From Clostridium sp. Cult3 (GTDB taxonomy: Bacteria; Bacillota; Clostridia; Tissierellales; Tepidimicrobiaceae): a DNA stretch of 52,047 nt. Below the pieces are notes generated by a model that did no database searches, was not told the DNA's origin, and saw nothing but the letters and a program-made list of their open reading frames with translations. The DNA is taken from contig NZ_PPXY01000007.1 in assembly GCF_021655115.1 (NCBI RefSeq), positions 1 through 52,047 of the forward strand, given 5' to 3'. Every line of letters begins with the position of its first letter. Position 1 is the stretch's first letter. The translations under genes were made by a program, and so were the position numbers. Below are positions 1 to 8,661 of the stretch, in pieces.

Positions 1-405
1 ATTAATATAATTATAAATACTTTAGTTATAGCTTTGTTTACTAATCTTATGAATATATTTGATTTAAGGCCAGGTAGATCTATTAAAGTATTCTTATTAA
101 TATCTTTAATTATGTTGTTTTCAGCTAATACAAGAGAGTACAATTTTATTTTGTATTCAATCTATGGTATATTGATAATATATTTTCCAATTGATTTAAA
201 AGCAAGGGCTATGATGGGAGATGTAGGGTCTAATGTCATTGGTATAACATTAGGAATATACTGTGCTCTGACACAGACATTATTAGCAAAATCTATATAT
301 CTATTAATGTTAATATTGATTCATATATTAGCAGAAAAAGTATCCATTACTAAGGTTATAGAGAACAATAAAATATTAAACTATATAGATAATCTGGGCA
401 GATAG
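1..405 (+). CDS. MraY/WecA-family glycosyl phosphotransferase, 3' end only
   Basis: The reading frame is open from the first base, so the gene is cut by the window edge; 134 C-terminal residues are visible. The segment NIFDLRPGR and the later MMGDVGSNVIGITLG match the conserved cytoplasmic-loop motifs of the polyprenyl-phosphate N-acetylhexosamine-1-phosphate transferase family, and the stretches between them are hydrophobic, consistent with membrane helices. The family joins a sugar-phosphate to undecaprenyl phosphate at the inner membrane. In many Clostridia a shortened MraY-like protein lies just upstream of DUF3866 and NUDIX genes, so this is more likely that paralogue than the essential MraY. 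The substrate cannot be told from this piece. Confidence 0.8.
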   Translation: MNIIINTLVIALFTNLMNIFDLRPGRSIKVFLLISLIMLFSANTREYNFILYSIYGILIIYFPIDLKARAMMGDVGSNVIGITLGIYCALTQTLLAKSIYLLMLILIHILAEKVSITKVIENNKILNYIDNLGR

Positions 406-416
406 GAGGGATTGTT

Positions 417-1490
417 CTGTTAAGTTACAAAAAGGGAAAGGTAGTAGGAATAGAGGAAGAGTATCAACAGGTTTCTTGGTTATTAGTTGAACTAGATGGA
501 AAAACCCATAAAGCTATCAATTATAATGATTTAACTGGAGAAGTTAAAATAGGGGATATGGTTATTGTAAATACGACTGCTGTGGAATTATCTTTAGGAA
601 CTGGCGGCACACACTTTGTAATATTTAATTATAGCAATGAAAGTAAAAAGCTCCATGGTAATGGCCATATAATGAAACTACGCTATACTCCATTACAATT
701 AAAATGTTTGGCTGTCGAAGAGGAGAGTAGTCCTTATCATCATATTTTCGAGGAATTTAAATCTTTGGATGAGCATGTTTATATTGTAGGTTCTTTGCAT
801 AGTATGTTAGCACCAATAGCAGCTATGCTTAAATATCTCAAGAATGACATAAAGATCAATTATATAATGACTGATGGTGGTTCACTACCTATTTATTTTA
901 GTAATACCGTTAGAACCTTAAAAGAAAATGGATTAATTAACAATACCATCACTATAGGGCATGCCTTTGGTGGGGATTTAGAATGTACTAATATTTATAC
1001 CGGTTTAATTGCGGCAAAAGAAATATTAGATGGGGATATAACTATTATAACCATGGGGCCAGGGATTGTAGGTACAGGAACCAAGTATGGATTTAGCGGA
1101 ATTGAACAAGGGCAAATAGTGGATGCTATTAATACTTTAGGAGGAGAGCCGATTATTGTGCCTCGGATAAGCTTTAAGGATAGTAGACCTAGACATATGG
1201 GTATATCTCATCATACTAGAACTGTTTTATCGGAAATTGTAAAAACACCAGGAAAGGTGGTTTTACCAAAACTAGATGAATACAAACTAAAAATAATAAA
1301 AGATCAAATTACTAGTTTGAACATTCATAAAAAACATGAGATTTTTTATGAAGAAGGATATAAGATTACTAATGCTATGGATAAATATGGATTATATATT
1401 ACAACTATGGGACGAGGATATGAGGAAGATAAGGAGTATTTTTGGACATTAGGGGCAGTGGGGGCTTTTGTTATAGGAATGCTTAAATAG
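417..1490 (+). CDS. DUF3866 family protein
   Basis: Protein of unknown function, 357 residues when read from CTG at 417. The first ATG in frame (558) would drop about 47 residues that belong to the family: the upstream frame reads as a beta-rich N-terminal segment (YKKGKVVGIEE, later ELDGKTHKAINYNDLTGEV) joined to VNTTAVELSLGTGGTHFV, the recognisable DUF3866 core. A strong AGGAGGG at 404-410 lies 6 nt before CTG 417, and no ATG, GTG or TTG is in frame there. The gene starts right after the MraY-like gene and is followed 14 nt later by the NUDIX gene, so it is probably in their operon. Function is unknown; glycine-rich stretches such as GPGIVGTGTKYG may bind a ligand, which is inference only. 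Confidence 0.85.
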   Translation: MLSYKKGKVVGIEEEYQQVSWLLVELDGKTHKAINYNDLTGEVKIGDMVIVNTTAVELSLGTGGTHFVIFNYSNESKKLHGNGHIMKLRYTPLQLKCLAVEEESSPYHHIFEEFKSLDEHVYIVGSLHSMLAPIAAMLKYLKNDIKINYIMTDGGSLPIYFSNTVRTLKENGLINNTITIGHAFGGDLECTNIYTGLIAAKEILDGDITIITMGPGIVGTGTKYGFSGIEQGQIVDAINTLGGEPIIVPRISFKDSRPRHMGISHHTRTVLSEIVKTPGKVVLPKLDEYKLKIIKDQITSLNIHKKHEIFYEEGYKITNAMDKYGLYITTMGRGYEEDKEYFWTLGAVGAFVIGMLK

Positions 1491-1504
1491 GGGAGGAACG
1501 CTTT

Positions 1505-2044
1505 ATGAATTATGAAGAGAAGACCATGAAAACCGAGAAGATATATGAAGGTAAAGTGGTCAATTTGAGAATAGACACTGTAGAATTACCAGATAAAAAG
1601 TATTCAAAACGGGAAATTGTAGAACATCCAGGCTCTGTGGGCATAATTCCCATAACTAATGATGGATGCATAATATTAGTAGAACAATTTAGGAAGCCCG
1701 TAGAAAAAAGTTTATTAGAAATACCTGCAGGAAAAATAGAAATCAATGAAGAACCAAGAGAAACTGCCTTAAGGGAATTGTGTGAAGAAACGGGGTTTAC
1801 TGCAAGTAAACTAGAGTACCTGTTTGAATTCTATACATCACCTGGTTTTTCTAACGAAAAGATGTATTTGTTCGTAGCCATGGGTCTAGTAGAAGGTGAG
1901 GCAGAACCAGGTAATGATGAGTATATAGAAGTAAAAAAGATAAAAATTGAAGATTTGATGAACATGGTAGTCAGAGGAGAGATAGTCGATAGCAAGACTA
2001 TTATAGGCATATTGTATGGGCAAAAGTATCTAAACTTAAAATAA
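1505..2044 (+). CDS. nudF: NUDIX hydrolase, ADP-ribose pyrophosphatase type
   Basis: 179 residues. The NUDIX box is complete: glycine at the start of GKIEINEE, then RETALRELCEETGF with the catalytic REUxEE core, roughly residues 78-100. The N-terminal beta strands (KVVNLRIDTVELPD) and the segment VEQFRKPVEKSLLEIPAGKIE match ADP-ribose pyrophosphatases, which hydrolyse ADP-ribose to AMP and ribose 5-phosphate. GGGGAGG precedes the ATG. The gene lies between DUF3866 and spoIIM, a common clostridial order. Substrate is assigned by family resemblance; another nucleoside diphosphate derivative is possible. Confidence 0.9.
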   Translation: MNYEEKTMKTEKIYEGKVVNLRIDTVELPDKKYSKREIVEHPGSVGIIPITNDGCIILVEQFRKPVEKSLLEIPAGKIEINEEPRETALRELCEETGFTASKLEYLFEFYTSPGFSNEKMYLFVAMGLVEGEAEPGNDEYIEVKKIKIEDLMNMVVRGEIVDSKTIIGILYGQKYLNLK

Positions 2045-2119
2045 ATGGTAGTGATAATATCTCCTTTTAAAGCATATTATTTTATATAGGCTTGTATCAA
2101 TTGAAGGGAGGATTTATCG

Positions 2120-2755
2120 TTGCCCTATAAGATCAAAAGATGGCTATTTAAACAGTTTCAAGAGAATTTTGCTATCTACTTTATTGTTGCAATTGTATTC
2201 GCTATTGGGATAATAACTGGAGCAGTAACCATAAAAGTGTTAAACTCGGAGCAAAAAAATGGTATAATGATATTCATTAATACATTTTTTAGGGCTATGG
2301 GTAATAATAGCTTTGAAAATCTATCTATATTTAAACAATCTTTAATAGATAATTTTAAGACTATAGGATTAATTTATATAACCGGGCTAGTCATTATAGG
2401 AATACCTATTATACCAGTAACTGTGATGTTTAGAGGTTTTGCTTTAGGTTTTACAGTGGGATTTTTAGTGAATGAATATGGCTTACAAGGATTTCTTTTT
2501 TCTATATTGGGGATATTACCCCAAAATTTAATTATAATTCCAGCTATATTATCTATTTCATCTATAGGTATGGCTTTTTCAATGAAAAGCATTAAAAACA
2601 GAAAATTTAAATCTATCAATAACAATATGCACTGGAATATTGTAAATTATTCGATCCTAATATTGTTTTTTTCCATTATAGTAATCATAGGATGTTTGAT
2701 AGAGGCATATATTTCACCAATCTTTTTACGACTTATATCGGATTATTTTAATTAG
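2120..2755 (+). CDS. spoIIM: Stage II sporulation protein M
   Basis: 211-residue polytopic membrane protein with about five hydrophobic helices (roughly residues 16-38, 70-92, 98-118, 122-150 and 175-205), the layout of SpoIIM. In sporulating cells SpoIIM forms with SpoIID and SpoIIP the DMP complex that remodels septal peptidoglycan and drives engulfment. The conserved FRGFALGFTVGFL and GILPQNLIIIPA segments support the call. The start is TTG at 2120, 6-8 nt after AGGGAGG. It is followed by a XerD-like recombinase, as in Bacillus and many Clostridia. No clear sporulation-sigma promoter could be defined upstream. Confidence 0.9.
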   Translation: MPYKIKRWLFKQFQENFAIYFIVAIVFAIGIITGAVTIKVLNSEQKNGIMIFINTFFRAMGNNSFENLSIFKQSLIDNFKTIGLIYITGLVIIGIPIIPVTVMFRGFALGFTVGFLVNEYGLQGFLFSILGILPQNLIIIPAILSISSIGMAFSMKSIKNRKFKSINNNMHWNIVNYSILILFFSIIVIIGCLIEAYISPIFLRLISDYFN

Positions 2756-2833
2756 TGAAAGCTATGAGTTATAACATGTTTTATTGAGAAGATTAAACTA
2801 CATTATAAGGTCTTATTGCAAAGGAGAAACATT

Positions 2834-3727
2834 ATGTTTAATGTCATTATGAAGGATTACATAGATTATATTAAGAATGAAAAGGGATTAAGTCCCAATA
2901 CTTTAGAGGCTTACATTAGAGATATGGAACAGTTTATGGAATATCTTGAATCCAATAATATAGATAGCACTACCGACGTAAACAAAACTATAGTCATCAC
3001 ATATTTGATGTATTTGCAGAAATGTGGGAGAGCAGCTTCTACTATTTCTAGAAACCTTGCATCTATTAGATGTTATTATCAATATCTGTTAAATGAGAAT
3101 TTGGTAAAGGAGGATCCTACTCTTAATCTTCAATCTCCTAGAAGTGAAAAGAAGTTGCCTTGTATATTATCTAAAAAAGAAGTGGACATATTGTTATCCC
3201 AACCAGATAATGATACTTTTAAAGGTATTAGGGATAAAGCTATGTTAGAATTGCTATATGCAACAGGTATAAGGGTATCAGAAATGGTTGCTCTTAATGT
3301 GGACAACCTTGATCTACAATTGGGTTATTTACATTTAGGGAGCTATAGTTCTAATGAAAGAATTGTTCCCATTGGGAGAGTTGCTTTAGAGTATATTATT
3401 ATCTACATAGAGGATTATAGAGAAAATGTTTTAAAGGATGATGATGAAATAGCGTTATTTTTAAATTATAATGGTAACAGATTGACTAGACAAGGGTTTT
3501 GGAAAATCGTCAAAGGTTATACAAAAAAGTCGAATATAGATAAAAAGATTACGCCACATACACTACGACATTCTTTTGCGGTACATTTATTGCAAAATGG
3601 AGCTGATATCAAGATGGTACAGGAGATGCTCGGTCATTCTGATATTTCAACCACTCAAATGTATTTATTTGCAACTGATAATAAGGAATTAAGGGATGTT
3701 TATGAAAAATCACATCCTAGAGCATAG
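2834..3727 (+). CDS. XerD-like tyrosine recombinase, catalytic lysine apparently missing
   Basis: 297 residues from ATG 2834, chosen because AAGGAG at 2821-2826 sits 7 nt upstream; a TTG at 2816 would overlap that ribosome binding site. It has the SAM-like N-terminal core-binding domain and a C-terminal catalytic domain with the first arginine (ATGIRVSEM), HTLRHSF, LGHSDISTTQ and the nucleophilic tyrosine (QMYLFAT). The hairpin that normally reads GKGxKxR, carrying the catalytic lysine, reads LGSYSSNERIVPIG here, so that lysine is absent. The location after spoIIM matches xerD/ripX of Bacillus. It may be an altered XerD or a paralogue with weak or no strand exchange; a second recombinase with an intact GKGNKER lies at 43345-44319. 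Confidence 0.85.
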   Translation: MFNVIMKDYIDYIKNEKGLSPNTLEAYIRDMEQFMEYLESNNIDSTTDVNKTIVITYLMYLQKCGRAASTISRNLASIRCYYQYLLNENLVKEDPTLNLQSPRSEKKLPCILSKKEVDILLSQPDNDTFKGIRDKAMLELLYATGIRVSEMVALNVDNLDLQLGYLHLGSYSSNERIVPIGRVALEYIIIYIEDYRENVLKDDDEIALFLNYNGNRLTRQGFWKIVKGYTKKSNIDKKITPHTLRHSFAVHLLQNGADIKMVQEMLGHSDISTTQMYLFATDNKELRDVYEKSHPRA

Positions 3728-3738
3728 GAGGTAAAAAG

Positions 3739-4557
3739 ATGAGGTATATGGAGAAAATTCAGGAGAGTGTAAACTATATTGAGGAAAGATGTAATAAAGA
3801 ACCTAAGATTGGATTGATATTAGGTTCAGGACTGGGAGATTTAGGGGAGAAAATAGATAATCCAACAGTGATTCATTACAATGAGATACCTAATTTCCCC
3901 GTTTCTACAGTAGAAGGTCATAAGGGACAGTTAGTAATTGGAGAATTAGGTGGAAAAGTAGTAGTAGCTATGCAAGGTAGATTTCATTACTATGAAGGTT
4001 ATCCATTAATGGATGTTGTTTTCCCCGTAAGGGTTATGATAGGTTTGGGAATTAAAAATCTGATAGTAACTAATGCAGCCGGGGGTGTTGATGAAAACTT
4101 TTCACCTGGAGATCTAATGATAATAAAAGATCACATCAACTTTGCAGGACAGAATCCATTGATAGGGAAAAATTTGGATGATCTAGGACCGAGATTTGTA
4201 GATATGACTAGAGCTTATGACAAAGAATTGATAGACCTAGCTAAAAAAGTGGGAGATAAATTGAATATTTCATTGCAAGAAGGCGTATATATGTGGTTTA
4301 CCGGTCCTACTTATGAAACGCCTGCAGAGGTAAAATTGGCAAGGATATTAGGAGCATCTGCAGTTGGTATGTCTACAGTGCCAGAGGTAATAGTAGCTTC
4401 CCATCAAAGCATTAGGGTTTTAGGTATATCATGTATAACCAATATGGCTGCTGGAATATTGGATAAACCATTAAATCATGAAGAAGTTATTGAAACATCT
4501 ATGATGGTTAAAGATAAGTTTGAACGATTAGTGATAGAAATATTGGTTAATATGTAA
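3739..4557 (+). CDS. Purine-nucleoside phosphorylase
   Basis: 272 residues, usual length for the trimeric PNP family. Visible motifs are the phosphate-binding LGSGLGD near residue 28, the MQGRFHYYEGY segment, TNAAGG and the base-binding region around YETPAEVK and GMSTVPE. It cleaves purine (deoxy)nucleosides with phosphate to free base and (deoxy)ribose 1-phosphate. AGGAGG lies 6 nt before the ATG. It is followed by the pyrimidine enzyme, so the pair forms a nucleoside salvage unit. The phosphopentomutase gene deoB, often found between xerD and pnp in Clostridia, is not present in the window. Confidence 0.93.
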   Translation: MRYMEKIQESVNYIEERCNKEPKIGLILGSGLGDLGEKIDNPTVIHYNEIPNFPVSTVEGHKGQLVIGELGGKVVVAMQGRFHYYEGYPLMDVVFPVRVMIGLGIKNLIVTNAAGGVDENFSPGDLMIIKDHINFAGQNPLIGKNLDDLGPRFVDMTRAYDKELIDLAKKVGDKLNISLQEGVYMWFTGPTYETPAEVKLARILGASAVGMSTVPEVIVASHQSIRVLGISCITNMAAGILDKPLNHEEVIETSMMVKDKFERLVIEILVNM

Positions 4558-4571
4558 TTGGGGTGGATGAT

Positions 4572-5897
4572 GTGAGAATATATGATATAATCAAGAAAAA
4601 AAGGGATGGTAGCGAATTATCAACGGATGAAATAAACTATTTTGTTGAAAATTATACTAATGGAAATATACCAGATTATCAGATTTCAGCACTATTTATG
4701 GCTATATACTTAAATAAGATGAACAAAAGGGAGACATTAGATTTAACAAGGGCGATGGTCAATTCTGGAGACAAGGTAGACCTTTCTAAAATAAATGGAA
4801 TAAAGGTAGACAAGCATTCAACTGGAGGTGTTGGGGATACTACAACTCTGGTATTAGGGCCTATGGTAGCTACCTGTGGAGTACCCTTTGTAAAAATGTC
4901 AGGAAGAGGCTTAGGCCATACAGGTGGAACATTAGATAAGTTAGAATCCATAAAAGATTTTAGGGTGGAACTGAGCACTGAAGAATTTATCAACAATTCC
5001 AACGATATAAATATATCCATATGTAGCCAAACGGCCAATATAACTCCAGCAGACAAAAAATTTTACGCATTAAGGGATGTTACTGCTACTGTGGAAAATT
5101 TGTCATTGATTGCGAGCAGTATAATGAGCAAAAAGCTTGCTATTGGTTCTGACTCCATTATATTAGATGTAAAGGTAGGTAGTGGAGCATTCATGAAAAA
5201 TTTAAAGGATGCTATAAGCTTAGCAGAAGAGATGGTAGAAATTGGGACAGGATACGGAAGAGAAACAATTGCCTTAGTTACCAATATGGATGAACCTTTA
5301 GGTAATGCAATTGGTAATGCTTTAGAAGTTAAGGAAGCTATTGAGGTATTAAAAGGAAATGGTCCTGAGGATTTATATGAGCTTTGTCTTGAACTAGGAT
5401 CAAGATTGTTACTATTAGCCAACAAGGCAAAAACACGGGATGAAGCTAGATATATGCTTAAAAAAACCATAGATTCTAAGTCTGCCTATAAAAAACTTAT
5501 AGAATTAGTCCAGTATCAAGATGGGGATATTGATTATATAAAAAATCCAGAACTTTTACCAAAAGCAAAGCATATCGTTGAAGTTAAAAGTCAGCAGGTA
5601 GGTTATGTAAAGGCTTTAAATGCTGAAGAAGTAGGAAAATGTGCATTAGCATTAGGAGCTGGTAGGGAAACTATGGACTCCATTATCGATCTGTCAGCAG
5701 GGATCGTTTTAAATAAAAAAGTTGATGATAAAGTTGACAAAGGGGATGTATTAGCCTATATACATGCTAATGATATTGATAAGGCAAAGGAAGTAGAAAC
5801 AAGATTAAAGGAACTATATATCATCGGTGATAAAAACAAAAAGAATAAAAAACTAGTTTATGGTTTGGTAACTAAAAATGGAGTAGAAATCTATTAA
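4572..5897 (+). CDS. pdp: Pyrimidine-nucleoside phosphorylase
   Basis: 441 residues from GTG 4572, giving the family-typical MRIYDIIKKKRDG start; GTG 4563 is the alternative but falls inside the GGGGTGG ribosome binding site. The signature segment KMSGRGLGHTGGTLDKLE and the phosphate-binding DKHSTGGVGD are intact, and the C-terminal alpha/beta domain is complete. The enzyme phosphorolyses uridine, thymidine and deoxyuridine. It is the last gene of the run from DUF3866, since a strong terminator overlaps its stop codon. Confidence 0.93.
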   Translation: MRIYDIIKKKRDGSELSTDEINYFVENYTNGNIPDYQISALFMAIYLNKMNKRETLDLTRAMVNSGDKVDLSKINGIKVDKHSTGGVGDTTTLVLGPMVATCGVPFVKMSGRGLGHTGGTLDKLESIKDFRVELSTEEFINNSNDINISICSQTANITPADKKFYALRDVTATVENLSLIASSIMSKKLAIGSDSIILDVKVGSGAFMKNLKDAISLAEEMVEIGTGYGRETIALVTNMDEPLGNAIGNALEVKEAIEVLKGNGPEDLYELCLELGSRLLLLANKAKTRDEARYMLKKTIDSKSAYKKLIELVQYQDGDIDYIKNPELLPKAKHIVEVKSQQVGYVKALNAEEVGKCALALGAGRETMDSIIDLSAGIVLNKKVDDKVDKGDVLAYIHANDIDKAKEVETRLKELYIIGDKNKKNKKLVYGLVTKNGVEIY

Positions 5898-5935
5898 AAA
5901 ATAACTGTCTCTTAATTAAGAGACAGTTATTTTTT
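5896..5935 (+). terminator. Rho-independent terminator after pdp
   Basis: A perfect inverted repeat with arms TAACTGTCTCTTA and TAAGAGACAGTTA, flanked by A-run and T-run, immediately follows and overlaps the pdp stop codon. It should end the DUF3866-to-pdp transcription unit; being symmetric it could work in both directions. Confidence 0.93.
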
Positions 5936-6025
5936 GTGGTATATTACACCATATGATTGTTAGATTGTATAAGTAGTAGAGAAATGGAGAATATAAAAGT
6001 AAATAAATCGATAGGAGGTATTTAT

Positions 6026-7186
6026 GTGAATAAAAGATTTACTTCGACTATTCTCTGTATAATTATAATATTATTTACAATGACTACTTATACTTGTGCT
6101 GAAGGGGACTTGGACATAAAGGCAAAATCAGCTATACTTATGGATTACCATACCGGTGAGGTGATTTACGAAAAAAATTCCTATGATAGATTACCTCCTG
6201 CAAGCATTAGTAAAATTATGACACTTTTATTAGGCATGGAAGCATTAGAAATGGGAAAAATTAACTTAACTGATCAGGTTAGGATAAGTGCGCATGCCGC
6301 AAGAATGGGAGGTAGTCAGTTGTGGTTAGAAGAAGGAGAAGTTCAATCAGTAGAAGATCTATTTAAAGCCATATGCTTAAGATCTGCTAATGATGCTTCG
6401 GTAGCTTTAGCTGAGCATATAGCGGGCAGTGAAATGGCATTTGTCAAGATGATGAATGATAGGGCAAAGGAATTAGGTATGGACAACAGCAATTTCGTCA
6501 ATGCTAGTGGCCTACCTCATGAAGATCAATATGTGTCTGCATATGATGTAGCTAAAATGTCCCAAGAGCTTCTAAAACATAAGAAGATTCATGATTGGTT
6601 GACTATTTATATGGATGAAATGAAGGTTGGGAAAAAGAAAGATAAAGTGCAGAGTTTGGTCAATACCAATAGGCTAGTAAAGGATTATGAAGGCACTACA
6701 GGAATTAAAACAGGTTCTACTAGCGAAGCAGGTTTTTGTCTATCAGCATCGGCAAAGCGTGGTAATTTACAACTAATAGCTGTTGTAATGGGAAGTGAAA
6801 CCTCTAAGATTAGATTTGAAGAAAGTATTAGATTGTTAGATTATGGTTTTGCCAATTACGATTCTATACCCATAGGTAGAATGGGAGAAGTGGTGGGTAA
6901 GGTATTAGTCCAAAAAGGAGATCAGGAATATATTGAAGTTATTTTAGAAAGGGATAGCTATATATTAACTCCTAAGGGAAAGGGAGGTAGTATGGCTAAA
7001 GAGATAATTCTACCAGAGTTTGTAGAAAGTCCTATAGATAAGGGAACAGAAATTGGCTATCTAGTAGTGAGTTTAGATGGTAAAGAAGTTGATAAAATAA
7101 AACTGGTATCAAAATCTAATGTAGACAGGGCAAGTTTCAAAGGAATGCTTAAAAGGGTCATGAAAAATCTCCTCATAAATAAGTAA
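6026..7186 (+). CDS. D-alanyl-D-alanine carboxypeptidase, DacF type
   Basis: 386 residues from GTG 6026, which AGGAGG at 6013-6018 precedes by 7 nt; this gives a clean signal peptide (NKRF then a hydrophobic run, cleavage near TCAEG). Penicillin-binding motifs of peptidase family S11 are present: SISK (SxxK), SAND (SxN) and KTGSTSEAG (KTG). The C-terminal beta domain (PBP5_C type) follows. It removes the terminal D-Ala from peptidoglycan stem peptides outside the membrane. Position near spoIIM and scpAB matches dacF of other Clostridia; whether it is forespore-specific is not shown by the sequence. Confidence 0.92.
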   Translation: MNKRFTSTILCIIIILFTMTTYTCAEGDLDIKAKSAILMDYHTGEVIYEKNSYDRLPPASISKIMTLLLGMEALEMGKINLTDQVRISAHAARMGGSQLWLEEGEVQSVEDLFKAICLRSANDASVALAEHIAGSEMAFVKMMNDRAKELGMDNSNFVNASGLPHEDQYVSAYDVAKMSQELLKHKKIHDWLTIYMDEMKVGKKKDKVQSLVNTNRLVKDYEGTTGIKTGSTSEAGFCLSASAKRGNLQLIAVVMGSETSKIRFEESIRLLDYGFANYDSIPIGRMGEVVGKVLVQKGDQEYIEVILERDSYILTPKGKGGSMAKEIILPEFVESPIDKGTEIGYLVVSLDGKEVDKIKLVSKSNVDRASFKGMLKRVMKNLLINK

Positions 7187-7245
7187 TAAAAATATATGTT
7201 TGTATTTTTAACCAAAACATTATAAAATAGAATAAGAATTAAATA

Positions 7246-7269
7246 AACCTCGGCTATTAAGTCGAGGTT
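7246..7269 (+). terminator. Weak hairpin between dacF-like gene and site-2 protease
   Basis: AACCTCG and CGAGGTT arms enclose a 10-nt loop. The trailing sequence is only moderately T-rich, so this may be a leaky terminator or a leader hairpin for the protease gene. Confidence 0.4.
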
Positions 7270-7301
7270 ATACTAATTAATAATTAGGAAGAGGGCAGAA
7301 T

Positions 7302-7895
7302 ATGAAATATAATTATTTATTAAACCTACCTGGTTTATTAGTGGCAATAATAATTCACGAGTTTTCCCACGGATATATGGCTTACTTATTGGGAGATAAT
7401 ACAGCAAAAGAATCTGGAAGACTAACCCTCAATCCATTTAAACATCTGGATATAGTTGGATTTGTTTTTTTATTGTTGTTTAGATTTGGATGGGCCAAGC
7501 CTGTACCTATTAATCCTTATAATTTTAAAAAACGAAAGAGGGATACCATTTTGGTATCTTTGGCTGGACCTTTTTCAAATTTCATAGTAGCTATAATTAT
7601 AGGATTTGTGATATCATCAGGAATAATAACTAATAGTATATTATTCAATGTACTGATAATAATGTTATGGTATAATATTATGTTAGGAGTATTTAACCTA
7701 CTACCTTTCCCTCCACTAGATGGTTCAAAAATTCTAGCTAGTTTACTGCCAAGCAAATACGAACATGCATTCTATAAATATGAAAGATACTTATATTTAA
7801 TTTTAATACTGTTGATAGCTACAAACACTATTGACAAAATACTTAGTCCATTTATAGATTTTAGTTTAAATTTGTTAATCAAAATTATCAGTTAA
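7302..7895 (+). CDS. Site-2 protease family membrane metalloprotease (M50)
   Basis: 197 residues with several membrane helices. The zinc motif HEFSHG (HExxH) lies in the first helix and the third ligand region NLLPFPPLDGSKIL (the NPDG-type motif) in a later helix, so the active site looks complete. The short form without PDZ domain is widespread in Firmicutes next to scpA, as here (16 nt apart). Family members cut within membrane-embedded substrates; the substrate is unknown. It is not SpoIVFB, judging from its size and context. Confidence 0.9.
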   Translation: MKYNYLLNLPGLLVAIIIHEFSHGYMAYLLGDNTAKESGRLTLNPFKHLDIVGFVFLLLFRFGWAKPVPINPYNFKKRKRDTILVSLAGPFSNFIVAIIIGFVISSGIITNSILFNVLIIMLWYNIMLGVFNLLPFPPLDGSKILASLLPSKYEHAFYKYERYLYLILILLIATNTIDKILSPFIDFSLNLLIKIIS

Positions 7896-7911
7896 TATAG
7901 GAGTTTTATAT

Positions 7912-8646
7912 ATGAAATATAAAATTGTATTGGAGTCTTTTGAAGGTCCTATGGATCTATTATTACACCTTATAGATAAGGCCCAAATAGATATTTATGA
8001 TATACCAATTAATGAGATTACGGAACAATATATAGATTATATAACTAGGATGGAAGAATTAGACTTAGAAGTGACTAGTGAATTTTTAGTAATGGCTGCC
8101 ACATTATTAGAAATAAAGTCTAAGATGCTTCTTCCTCAGGTTGAAAAAGTTGAGGGTGAACAGTTGGAAATAGAGGAAATTGATCCTAGATTAGAATTGG
8201 TAAAAAGGTTGGTTGAATATAAAAAGTTCAAACATGCTTCTAAGGAACTACGTAATTTTGAAGAAATACAGAAAAAGATATATTATAAACCAAAGGAAGA
8301 CTTATCTTTTTTTGTGGGGGTAGAAGAAGAATTGGAGCAAATGGATTTAAAAGAATTGGTAAAAGCTTTTAACAATATACTTGCAAAAAACAAGGACACC
8401 CAATTTTCCATTGATATAGATGAAATTCAAAAAGAGGAATATACTTTAGATGAATGTATGGGAAAGATAAAAGAAGAACTAAAAGAAAAAGAAACAATAA
8501 ATTTTCAACATTTATTTGACGAAGAAGCTAGTAGACAATTGATTGTAGTTACATTTTTATCTGTGCTTGAATTGATAAGGATGAAGTATATTACCATATA
8601 TCAAGAGGAGAGTTTTTCCGATATAATAATCAGAAAAAGAAATTAA
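7912..8646 (+). CDS. scpA: Segregation and condensation protein A
   Basis: 244 residues, usual length for the kleisin subunit of the bacterial SMC complex. The N terminus (FEGPMDLLLHLIDKAQIDIYDIPINEIT) is the hallmark of the family, and the C-terminal winged helix is present (VVTFLSVLELIRM). ScpA bridges the SMC head domains and recruits ScpB for chromosome organisation. It is followed 15 nt later by scpB in the same operon. Confidence 0.97.
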   Translation: MKYKIVLESFEGPMDLLLHLIDKAQIDIYDIPINEITEQYIDYITRMEELDLEVTSEFLVMAATLLEIKSKMLLPQVEKVEGEQLEIEEIDPRLELVKRLVEYKKFKHASKELRNFEEIQKKIYYKPKEDLSFFVGVEEELEQMDLKELVKAFNNILAKNKDTQFSIDIDEIQKEEYTLDECMGKIKEELKEKETINFQHLFDEEASRQLIVVTFLSVLELIRMKYITIYQEESFSDIIIRKRN

Positions 8647-8661
8647 AGAGGTGTTTGATCA

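Noticed and set aside
2070-2105. Possible sigma-E promoter before spoIIM (GCATATT followed by GTATCAAT)
   Set aside because: The -10 half fits poorly, and AT-rich sequence gives such matches by chance.
4679-5470. Two long minus-strand reading frames inside pdp
   Set aside because: They lie antisense to a complete, conserved enzyme gene, lack ribosome binding sites and read as low-quality serine/leucine-rich protein.
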